The position numbers were made by a program, and so were the translations under genes. Below the pieces are notes generated by a model that made no database searches, was not told the origin of the DNA, and saw only the letters and a program-made list of their open reading frames with translations. From Verrucomicrobiota bacterium (GTDB lineage Bacteria > Verrucomicrobiota > Verrucomicrobiia > Limisphaerales > AV2), in assembly GCA_003219675.1 (NCBI GenBank), contig QHPW01000163.1, positions 1-5,648 of the forward strand: a stretch of DNA of 5,648 bases, in the 5' to 3' direction. Positions 1-5,036 of the stretch are shown here, piece by piece; position 1 is the first letter of the stretch; each line of letters starts with the position of its first letter.

Positions 1-590
1 CCGTTTTCTTTGAGCAGCGACTCGACTCGCGCGTAATTGAGCGGCGTTCCGCCCAGATTCTCCAGCGTTTGCGCCAGGCAAACGGCCAGTCGGGCATCGT
101 CGAATTGCCCGTCAAAATAACGAATGCCGCCGCGCAGCCCGCGCGGTTCCAGTGTCGGCAGATGTTCCAATACTTCCTGGCGCGAAATCGGCCTCGACTT
201 GTTGAGCCGGAATTTTCCAGCAAGCAGGTCGTAAAGTTTCAGCCCGGCGCCGTAGAAGGCCCCTTCCCACCAGGCGTAGTGAGGGACGATAAATGAGAGC
301 GGGTGAACCAGGTGGGGCGCGTTTTGCAGAAGCAACGCGCGTTCGCGCAGCGATTCCCTGACCAGAAGAAAGTCTCCCTGCCGCAAATAGCGAAGGCCGC
401 CGTGAACCAGTTTGGTGCTGCGGCTCGAAGTGGCTTTGGCGAAATCTCCTTGCTCGACCAGCACCGTGCGATAACCCCGCGCCGCCGCATCCACGGCGGC
501 GCCCAATCCGGTCGCGCCTCCGCCGATCAGCAGAAAGTCCCACCCGGCGGGTGACTCGCGGATTCGCTTCAGGGATTGGTCACGGTTCAC
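1..590 (-). CDS. glpD: Aerobic glycerol-3-phosphate dehydrogenase, FAD-dependent (N-terminal part)
   Basis: This enzyme oxidises sn-glycerol 3-phosphate to dihydroxyacetone phosphate with FAD and passes electrons to the respiratory quinone pool at the inner face of the membrane. The window holds the first 196 codons; the family is usually 500-560 residues, so about two thirds lies beyond the left edge. Visible are the dinucleotide-binding motif GGGATG at residues 23-28 after a hydrophobic beta strand (FLLI), the acidic end of the second strand (VLVEQGDF, 43-50), and the family signature ATSSRSTKLVHGGLRYL at 53-69, which contacts FAD. Further on are APHLVHPL and the DDARL segment typical of GlpD. 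The start is GTG at 588-590: a TAA lies two codons upstream in frame, so no earlier start exists. A weak GGGAAG ribosome site lies 11 bases before it. The reading frame is open throughout. The family assignment is firm; the symbol rests on motif recognition, not on a search. Confidence 0.93.
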   Translation of the reverse strand, partial: MNRDQSLKRIRESPAGWDFLLIGGGATGLGAAVDAAARGYRTVLVEQGDFAKATSSRSTKLVHGGLRYLRQGDFLLVRESLRERALLLQNAPHLVHPLSFIVPHYAWWEGAFYGAGLKLYDLLAGKFRLNKSRPISRQEVLEHLPTLEPRGLRGGIRYFDGQFDDARLAVCLAQTLENLGGTPLNYARVESLLKEN

Positions 591-653
591 GCGTTAGGTT
601 TCTTCCCGGACTTCGGCGCTCCAGCGGAAAAATCTGTTTTGGCCGATTGACCT

Positions 654-667
654 CCGGGCCGGCCCGG
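654..667. promoter_or_regulatory. Perfect 14-base GC palindrome in the glpD leader
   Basis: CCGGGCCGGCCCGG is self-complementary over all 14 bases and sits 64-77 bases upstream of the glpD GTG. It could be an operator for a dimeric regulator or a structural element in the transcript. Palindromes made only of G and C also arise by chance in GC-rich DNA, so a regulatory role is only a suggestion. Confidence 0.25.
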
Positions 668-730
668 TCGCGAGTTGCATCCAAATGGTATCGACCGCTT
701 CCCGCAAAGAATGCCCCCCTCGCTCCCTGT

Positions 731-821
731 GAACCCTCGCAGCCGCCGACGTAGAGTCGGCGCACGTTGGTGGCTTCCAAGGCAGAGGTTCAGCGCCGAC
801 TCACGTCGCCGGCTACGGTTC
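731..821. repeat. Inverted repeat with GCCGAC/GTCGGC hairpin arms
   Basis: The left arm (741-763) and the reverse complement of the right arm (793-814) match with one substitution and one single-base indel over 23 bases. Both contain GAGTCGGCGC. The similarity extends outward to a GAACC at 731-735 matched by GGTTC at 817-821. The left arm can also fold on itself: bases 744-750 pair with 756-762 around a five-base loop. The spacer is 29 bases. Two copies of one unit in opposite orientation, each capable of folding, fit a dispersed palindromic intergenic repeat better than a terminator, because there is no T-run and it lies more than 200 bases from the nearest stop codon. Confidence 0.7.
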
Positions 822-885
822 AGGGATCCAATCGTCATCTCAAGGCTCCGGCTTGTACGTGTTTAGCATGGCGACCGCGCTGTTG

Positions 886-1013
886 CGCAGGTTTCCCAAC
901 CTGCTGTATCGCGGGTTTCTAACCCGCAAACGCTTCGCCGCCTCCAAAGCCTCGGAACTGGCGACGGTTCTGCCAATTGGAAATCGGCGATACAACAGGT
1001 TTGGAAACCTGCG
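886..1013. repeat. Paired-hairpin inverted repeat (REPIN-like)
   Basis: Arms 886-912 and 987-1013 are inverted copies with two mismatches in 27 bases. Each arm carries a hairpin of the form CAGGTT-loop-AACCTG (887-904, and 996-1011) followed by the linker TGTATCGC or its complement. Next to the linker comes a second hairpin that differs between copies: GCGGGTT-TCT-AACCCGC at 911-927 in the left copy, and GCCAATT-GGA-AATCGGC (one mismatch) at 972-988 in the right. About 44 bases separate the two second hairpins. The conserved order of hairpin, linker and variable hairpin, present twice head to head, is what a mobilised REP-type doublet looks like. I recall very similar elements in Verrucomicrobiota genomes, but have not checked this. 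Confidence 0.8.
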
Positions 1014-1039
1014 TTACGTCCAAAGGGCGCTAGACAGAT

Positions 1040-1058
1040 ACTCCGGCTTTGCCGGGGT
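1040..1058 (-). terminator. Hairpin just after the PHP-domain gene
   Basis: Read on the minus strand, an 8-base-pair GC-rich stem (1051-1058 with 1040-1047, including one G-T wobble) closes a three-base loop, starting three bases after the TAG stop at 1062-1064. Position and stem strength fit a transcription terminator. The following bases (ATCTGTCT) are only moderately T-rich, so termination efficiency is uncertain. Confidence 0.5.
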
Positions 1059-1061
1059 TCC

Positions 1062-2657
1062 CTACTTTTGCTGTGTGTTCGCATAAGCCGCAAAACCTCG
1101 CTTCACGTGCTGCAGTGCGGTTTTGAGCGCTTCCTCGACCTCGGCCGAGCGCACATCGCGGCCGGTGGCCTGGCACAGGCTCGCCGCTTGCGCGGCTACC
1201 GATTCGTCGTACTTAGCCAGTTCGGCAACCAGTTTCTTCGGGTCGACGCCGACGCGTTTGACGATTTCCTTCGCATACGCGCGCGGTGGAGTGAACCTGC
1301 CGTCGCCGTCGCCATCGACCCAGATTGGGTTCGTCGCGCCGAGGACGCGTGGCTCCCAGACTCGCGAGCTGGGCTGATAAGGTTTTGCAATGGGCCAGTA
1401 CGGTCCGGCCACCGCCGGGCCGGAAGCGATGGCGACCAGGTGCGTGTCGTAGGCGGGCCTGGGGATCATCCAGGTGATGCGGGTTTTTTCGACCGGCCCC
1501 GCGGCCACGTCAATGTGCTGGTCACGAATTCTCACTCCATTGGCATAAAGCTCCACGCGGTCCGCGCGCGCCCACGAAGGGCCGAGGACGGTGACGGTGA
1601 CGCGGGTCAGCTCGCCCAGGCCGGTCGCCAGATCGCCCACGCCGAATTTGTCATCGACGCTCATTTGTACGAGCAGTCCCAGGCTGACGAGCACGCGGCC
1701 TTTAAGAAAACTCTGGCAGGCTTCCTCGATATTGATTTTTCCGGGGTGGGAATCATCGCACAACACGTAACTGCGGCCCTGACCGACGATGTAACGGCTC
1801 ACGTCATGGCAATCGCTCGAACCGACAGCCGTGACGCGATAACCGTAATTCAACAGCGCGAGCCAGTCGTGGAACGTCAACATCAGGTCGGATTGCAACG
1901 CCGAGGAGTTGGCCACCTCGATTGCATCGAAGCTGAATTCAAACCCGCGCCGGTTCTCGCCGGTGACCGGGTTGAAATTCTTTTCGGCGAACGGCTGAAA
2001 ATTATTGTGAATGTTGCGCGGATGATTCAGCACCACGACGCGCACCCCCGGCGTCGCGCGCAGCTCCTCCATCAATTTGGGCCAGTCCGTGATTCGATGG
2101 TCCGGAACGCGGCTGCCCGGTTGAACGGGAAAGATGTTGAAATGACCGGCTTCGGTCGTGACTTCGTCGCCGATGACCGGCGTGAAATAATCCTGCACGC
2201 GCATGCGCCGCGCCGGTTCCGAGTAGTCGGTCAGGATATCGTGGTCCGTGGCGATGGGCAATTCGATCCCTTCGCCGGCCAGCGTGAGCATGCGCTCCTC
2301 AATCGTCGCATCACCGTGATGACTGTAAGTGAACGTATGGACGTGCGTGTCACAGGCGACCATGCCGGGTGTGGGCACTTCGCGGCGGATCCGCATCGGC
2401 AGCGGGTAAGACCGGCCTGGTGGCAAGGTGAGCTGTTGAGTGCGCACGCTGTACTCGAAACCGCGCGAGGCATAAATGGTGTAGTCGCCGGCGGGCAGCC
2501 CGATGCGCGCCGTCCCGCTGCCAGTGTAAACTACACCCGGACGAAGAGCGAGGACAGGTTGATGGTTGATGGTTGATGGTTGATGGTCGCTAGTTGAGGG
2601 TTGGGAATCTTCCATGTGAAACGGGAACAGCGCGCCGCTTACATCTGTCCTCGTCAC
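1062..2657 (-). CDS. PHP-domain metallohydrolase, CehA/McbA-like (main part of a probably frame-broken gene)
   Basis: PHP domains are metal-dependent phosphoesterases/hydrolases; the CehA/McbA branch includes carbamate-ester and amide hydrolases, often exported. In this 531-codon frame, residues 39-95 form a small beta domain (VVYTGSGTARIGLPAGDY, then ASRGFEYS) like the carboxypeptidase-regulatory fold. The PHP core follows: DTHVHT at 103-108, ATDHD at 136-140, GDEVTTEAGH at 163-172, NHP at 211-213 and SSDCHD at 280-285, which supply the expected metal-binding His and Asp residues. The C-terminal part has a beta domain (351-415) and a DGDGDG loop at 448-453 resembling a calcium-binding loop. 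The nominal start is GTG at 2655-2657, with no ribosome site and no signal peptide. It overlaps the preceding frame, which carries the signal peptide, so this is most likely the continuation of that gene after a frame break. The substrate cannot be told. Confidence 0.85.
   Translation of the reverse strand: MTRTDVSGALFPFHMEDSQPSTSDHQPSTINHQPVLALRPGVVYTGSGTARIGLPAGDYTIYASRGFEYSVRTQQLTLPPGRSYPLPMRIRREVPTPGMVACDTHVHTFTYSHHGDATIEERMLTLAGEGIELPIATDHDILTDYSEPARRMRVQDYFTPVIGDEVTTEAGHFNIFPVQPGSRVPDHRITDWPKLMEELRATPGVRVVVLNHPRNIHNNFQPFAEKNFNPVTGENRRGFEFSFDAIEVANSSALQSDLMLTFHDWLALLNYGYRVTAVGSSDCHDVSRYIVGQGRSYVLCDDSHPGKINIEEACQSFLKGRVLVSLGLLVQMSVDDKFGVGDLATGLGELTRVTVTVLGPSWARADRVELYANGVRIRDQHIDVAAGPVEKTRITWMIPRPAYDTHLVAIASGPAVAGPYWPIAKPYQPSSRVWEPRVLGATNPIWVDGDGDGRFTPPRAYAKEIVKRVGVDPKKLVAELAKYDESVAAQAASLCQATGRDVRSAEVEEALKTALQHVKRGFAAYANTQQK
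2557..2584. repeat. Tandem heptamer GGTTGAT, four perfect copies
   Basis: Four exact GGTTGAT units (ATCAACC on the coding strand) stand in a row inside the PHP gene. Degenerate relatives continue to about 2606 (AGTTGA, GGGTTGGG). In the protein they give a low-complexity stretch of H, Q, P, S, T and N at about residues 17-34, inserted just before the conserved LALRPGVVYTG. Seven is not a multiple of three, so gain or loss of a single unit would shift the reading frame. Confidence 0.9.
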
Positions 2658-3123
2658 TGACGCTGATAATCAACGTGGACTCGTTCAACGCCTCCTTTGG
2701 CGGGCGGGAATCGAGTTTGATTTCGCCGACCTCGATGTCGTCCCGCTCTTTCGGTGGAATGATCGAAAGTGTGTTCTCGCCTTCGCGCAGCGCGCCGGCC
2801 GGTACGGTGAGAGCCTGATTCAGGTCCTGCTCCGAGAGAAACAACTTGCCGAGTTTGCTCCCATTCAGTTCCAAGCCCCAATCGAGCTTCACGTCGCGCT
2901 GGCGGATGAACAGCGTGCTTTCATTGGTGTTGGCCTGGGCGGCGAACTTGAGGTCGAGCCGGCGCCCGTGGGGCGTTTTGCCGGCGAACTCCTGCCATTC
3001 CGGATCGCCCGGCGTGCCAAGGTAGTAAAGCTTTGGGTCAATGACGCGGAGCGGTTGCGCGACGACCGATGCGACAGCGCCGGGCAACAATACTGCGGAC
3101 AAGACACGATTGAGACGAGTCAT
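2590..3123 (-). CDS. Signal peptide and beta-rich N-terminal part of the same PHP-domain gene
   Basis: This 177-codon frame begins at ATG 3121-3123, with AAAAAGG seven bases upstream as a plausible ribosome site. Residues 1-22 look like a Sec signal peptide: a short basic N-region (TRLNR), a hydrophobic core (VLSAVLLPGAVASVV) and a likely cut after VVA or VAQ. Residues about 23-155 alternate polar and hydrophobic residues and read like a carbohydrate-binding-type beta sandwich (STLFIRQRDVK, WGLELNGSKLG, AGALREGENTLSI, KLDSRP). Such domains precede the regulatory-like and PHP domains in related exported proteins. After LIISVSDED the sequence becomes basic and unlike the rest, and stops at 2590-2592. 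The next gene frame, +1 relative to this one, starts at 2657 inside it. The tail from about residue 158 is therefore probably out-of-frame translation. The alternative is a genuinely separate small secreted protein, which I think less likely. Confidence 0.7.
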   Translation of the reverse strand: MTRLNRVLSAVLLPGAVASVVAQPLRVIDPKLYYLGTPGDPEWQEFAGKTPHGRRLDLKFAAQANTNESTLFIRQRDVKLDWGLELNGSKLGKLFLSEQDLNQALTVPAGALREGENTLSIIPPKERDDIEVGEIKLDSRPPKEALNESTLIISVSDEDRCKRRAVPVSHGRFPTLN

Positions 3124-3138
3124 AGCGGGACCTTTTTA

Positions 3139-3168
3139 ACCACGGATGGACAACGATGAACACAGATT
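3139..3168. repeat. Three degenerate decamers of the CACGGATGGA type
   Basis: ACCACGGATG, GACAACGATG and AACACAGATT follow one another with an exact ten-base period, sharing the frame NNCANNGATG/T. They occupy most of the 56-base gap between the first HEAT gene's stop and the start of the PHP gene, just upstream of the latter's ribosome site. I remember runs of this decamer type as a common intergenic repeat in several bacterial phyla, Verrucomicrobiota among them. No function is evident from the sequence. Confidence 0.65.
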
Positions 3169-3179
3169 TTTGGAAGAGT

Positions 3180-4046
3180 TCAGGGCCGGCCTTCCGCTCT
3201 GACTGCTATTTCTGCTTGGATCCTTTCCCGGGCCTTTATTGCCGCGTTGACGACCGAGCCGTCCGAATCACGTATGGCGTTGGAAAGCGCCCCTACAACC
3301 GGCTCTGCGCGGGCGCCAAATTCACCGAGCGCCGTCGCTGCCCGCATTCGGACCAGAGGATGCCGGTCTTGAAGCCTTGTTGCCAGGGCGGGCACCACGA
3401 TGTCTGCTTCCCTCAACATCAAGCCGAGGCTGTAGGCGGCTTGACCGCGGACGTCGTGGTCCTCGTCCTGTAGACGAGCGACTAAAGCCAGTACCGCCGC
3501 CCGATTCTTTGGTTGAGCCAACCCAAGTCCCGCTGCTGCGCCTGCCCGAATCTTCGCATTTCGGTTGGTGATTGCTTCCGTGACCTCGCGAAGTCCTTCC
3601 TCGCTGATTCCGGCTAATGCCCAGGCAGCGTCCTTAGCGGTCTGCGCCTGATACAGGAGTTCAGCCAATGCAGGGATGGCCTCTGTGGCCGCCGGTCCCA
3701 GCGCCACAAATCCACATGCCGCCTGAGCGCGCCGATCAGCCGCAGGCGTGAAGTGAAATCGAATCAGGGACTGTTTGGTCAGCAGTTCCACGAGCGTGAG
3801 CTTCAGTCGTGAATCACTGGAGCGAAGCCTTCTTAACAGGCAGGGCACCGCTTTGGTTCCCATGTGGCGCACCGCTTCCGCGCCAGTATTGAAAGTCTCC
3901 GGCGGCCCGCTATACATCTCTTGCAGCCAAACACTCAGCTTCTTCCCCTGGTCGCTCGGTTCCATCGTCACCCAAAAGCACAAGGCCATGCTGCCGAGGG
4001 CGAGAATCAGAGCGCCGACGATCCATATAAAGCGTCTACTTTTCAT
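3180..4046 (-). CDS. Membrane-anchored HEAT-repeat protein (paralog 1)
   Basis: This 288-residue protein has a basic N-terminus (MKSRR) and one hydrophobic segment at residues 6-28, with no obvious cleavage site. That suggests a signal anchor with the rest outside the cytoplasm. From residue 55 to the end it is a series of paired helices typical of HEAT/PBS-lyase-like repeats. Successive units include AVRHMGTKAVPCLLRRLR (58-75), ALGPAATEAIPALAELL (115-131), KIRAGAAAGLGLA (165-177), DVRGQAAYSLGLM (198-210) and LVRMRAATALGEFG (231-244). HEAT solenoids act as protein-binding scaffolds; no catalytic motif is seen and no partner can be named. I chose ATG 4044-4046 because AGGAGG lies just before it; an in-frame TTG at 4103 would add 19 polar residues ahead of the anchor. 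It follows its paralog by 109 bases with no clear terminator, so co-transcription is likely. Confidence 0.8.
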   Translation of the reverse strand: MKSRRFIWIVGALILALGSMALCFWVTMEPSDQGKKLSVWLQEMYSGPPETFNTGAEAVRHMGTKAVPCLLRRLRSSDSRLKLTLVELLTKQSLIRFHFTPAADRRAQAACGFVALGPAATEAIPALAELLYQAQTAKDAAWALAGISEEGLREVTEAITNRNAKIRAGAAAGLGLAQPKNRAAVLALVARLQDEDHDVRGQAAYSLGLMLREADIVVPALATRLQDRHPLVRMRAATALGEFGARAEPVVGALSNAIRDSDGSVVNAAIKARERIQAEIAVRAEGRP

Positions 4047-4048
4047 TG

Positions 4049-4055
4049 CCCTCCT
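4049..4055 (-). promoter_or_regulatory. Strong ribosome binding site deciding the HEAT paralog 1 start
   Basis: On the minus strand AGGAGGG is followed by CA and then the ATG at 4046. It is a near-perfect Shine-Dalgarno match, although closer to the start than usual. It favours this ATG over the in-frame TTG at 4101-4103, which has no comparable site. Confidence 0.6.
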
Positions 4056-4155
4056 GCTCTTGCCGCCATCGTGGTTGTCACTGCTCGCATCAAAATCAGC
4101 CAATCTGACGTTCTTGATTCATTTGAGATTTCTCCATCCAGGCAAGAGGTTTCAA

Positions 4156-4974
4156 TTATTTGAACCCTGCTTTGGCAGCGGCTTCGGGATCGATTTGTTT
4201 AAGGGCGTGTTCCGCCCATGCGTAGATGATGGTGTGTTGTCCCGGTGATATTGTTCTTTCTCTTTCCCTGGGAATTAATTCGATTAACGCAGGAACCGCC
4301 AGACTGGCGTTGGTTCCATACTCGAGGAGAGCGGTGACGGCACTATAACGAACTGAGTCGCTGGGATCACGCATAGCCTGGATCAGCACGGGCACGACCG
4401 TTTCCGGTTCCGAATGGATTCCGCCGAGAGCAAAAACAGCATCGGTCCGCAGAGAGGTATTCGTGTTGCTCGCCGCGCGCAAGAGCGACGGAATGGCCCG
4501 TTTAGCGGGTGGCCCGCTACAACCCAATATGACAGCGATCTCGCGTTGTCGGGCAGGCATGTGGTCGAACATTTCGATTAACTGCGGCACCGCATCTTGT
4601 GCTGCAGCACCGAGCGTTTCCAATGCCGCCGCCGCTTCGACGTTCCGCGTCGAAGCGGGGACGTAGTGGATTTTTATGATCTGTTGCTTCGCAACCAGGC
4701 TGATCAATTTAAGCGTAAGGGCTGAATCCTTTGCGCGGAACATCCGCAATAAAGCCGGGGTGGCGTTGGTTCCAATCTGACGCACAGCCTCGCGCGCCGC
4801 CCGAAAGTCTGGACGGGGCCCCGTTGATCCTTCATCGAATCCTGTCAACCAAACGCTCAATGGCGTCCCCTGAAAAGCGGGTTCTGGTTCACCGGGCTTA
4901 AACACTGCCCGAACCAATCCGCCCACCGCGGCAAGCGCCAGGATGGCGAACGCGATGCGAGAGCGGGTCCTCAT
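4156..4974 (-). CDS. Membrane-anchored HEAT-repeat protein (paralog 2)
   Basis: This 272-residue protein opens with MRTRSR and a hydrophobic stretch at residues 7-25 (IAFAILALAAVGGLV), either a signal anchor or an uncleaved signal peptide. A short proline-rich linker follows, then HEAT-like helical repeats: AVRQIGTNATPALLRMFR (63-80), LGAAAQDAVPQLIEMF (121-136), AKRAIPSLLRAA (157-168), SLRTDAVFALGGI (174-186), SVRYSAVTALLEYG (207-220) and AVPALIELI (226-234). It is paralogous to its downstream neighbour: both have LSVWL after the linker, then AVR-(I/M)GT-A-P-LLR, DS-L-L-L, KQ--I--H--PA--R and LG-AA--A-P-L-E in the same order and spacing. Function is unknown; scaffolding or protein binding is the general role of the fold. 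The ATG at 4972-4974 has no ribosome site, but a TATACT box sits six bases before it. Confidence 0.8.
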   Translation of the reverse strand: MRTRSRIAFAILALAAVGGLVRAVFKPGEPEPAFQGTPLSVWLTGFDEGSTGPRPDFRAAREAVRQIGTNATPALLRMFRAKDSALTLKLISLVAKQQIIKIHYVPASTRNVEAAAALETLGAAAQDAVPQLIEMFDHMPARQREIAVILGCSGPPAKRAIPSLLRAASNTNTSLRTDAVFALGGIHSEPETVVPVLIQAMRDPSDSVRYSAVTALLEYGTNASLAVPALIELIPRERERTISPGQHTIIYAWAEHALKQIDPEAAAKAGFK

Positions 4975-4980
4975 GGGAGC

Positions 4981-4986
4981 AGTATA
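4981..4986 (-). promoter_or_regulatory. Possible -10 box (TATACT) of the HEAT gene pair
   Basis: On the minus strand TATACT matches the sigma-70 -10 consensus at five of six positions and ends six bases before the ATG of paralog 2. Transcription would start at or next to the ATG, giving a leaderless message, which would explain the missing ribosome site. I see no good -35 at 16-18 bases upstream, so the call is tentative. Confidence 0.35.
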
Positions 4987-5036
4987 GCTGATTCGTGGTC
5001 GAAATGGAGTATTCTCCCAACGGGCTCAAACCCTGG

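Larger units (their letters stand above)
591..1061. other. Gene-free intergenic stretch with structured repeats
   Basis: About 470 bases separate the glpD start from the stop of the PHP-domain gene. I find no convincing gene. The short open frames on both strands are broken up by hairpin repeats, and their translations are just repeat sequence. From left to right it holds the weak glpD ribosome site (602-607), a perfect 14-base palindrome (654-667), one inverted-repeat element (731-821), a second with two hairpins per arm (886-1013), and a terminator-like hairpin behind the PHP gene (1040-1058). The glpD promoter should lie here, but I cannot pick out a convincing -35/-10 pair. Confidence 0.7.

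Noticed and set aside
112..543. 143-codon minus-strand frame inside glpD
   Set aside because: It overlaps the GlpD frame, which has all family motifs; the alternative frame is Arg-rich shadow sequence.
580..838. Minus-strand short open frames upstream of glpD
   Set aside because: They are Arg/Gly-rich, cover the second inverted repeat, and overlap each other in different frames. Nothing supports translation.
853..1093. Short open frames on both strands (77 and 76 codons) in the intergenic region
   Set aside because: Their sequence is mostly the paired-hairpin repeat read through, with no ribosome site and no protein-like composition.
1068..2576. 502-codon open frame on the plus strand opposite the PHP gene
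   Set aside because: It is antisense to a frame with clear PHP motifs. Its translation is rich in R, A, H and D without domain-like patterns, as expected from the complement of a GC-rich gene.
2557..2606. Heptamer tract as a CRISPR array or iteron-type origin
   Set aside because: The units are seven bases long with no spacers, lie inside a coding region, and have no replication or cas gene nearby.
4047..4103. Upstream TTG start adding 19 residues to HEAT paralog 1
   Set aside because: There is no ribosome site before the TTG and the added residues are polar. The ATG at 4046 has AGGAGG directly upstream and begins right before the anchor.
3775..4248. 157-codon plus-strand frame across the two HEAT genes
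   Set aside because: It is antisense to both HEAT proteins and spans their intergenic gap. Its leucine- and serine-rich look comes from the complement of Ala/Leu/Arg helices and the anchor segment.
5020..5036. GGG/CCC pairing after the propeller gene as a terminator
   Set aside because: The stem is only three pairs long and no T-run follows on the minus strand.
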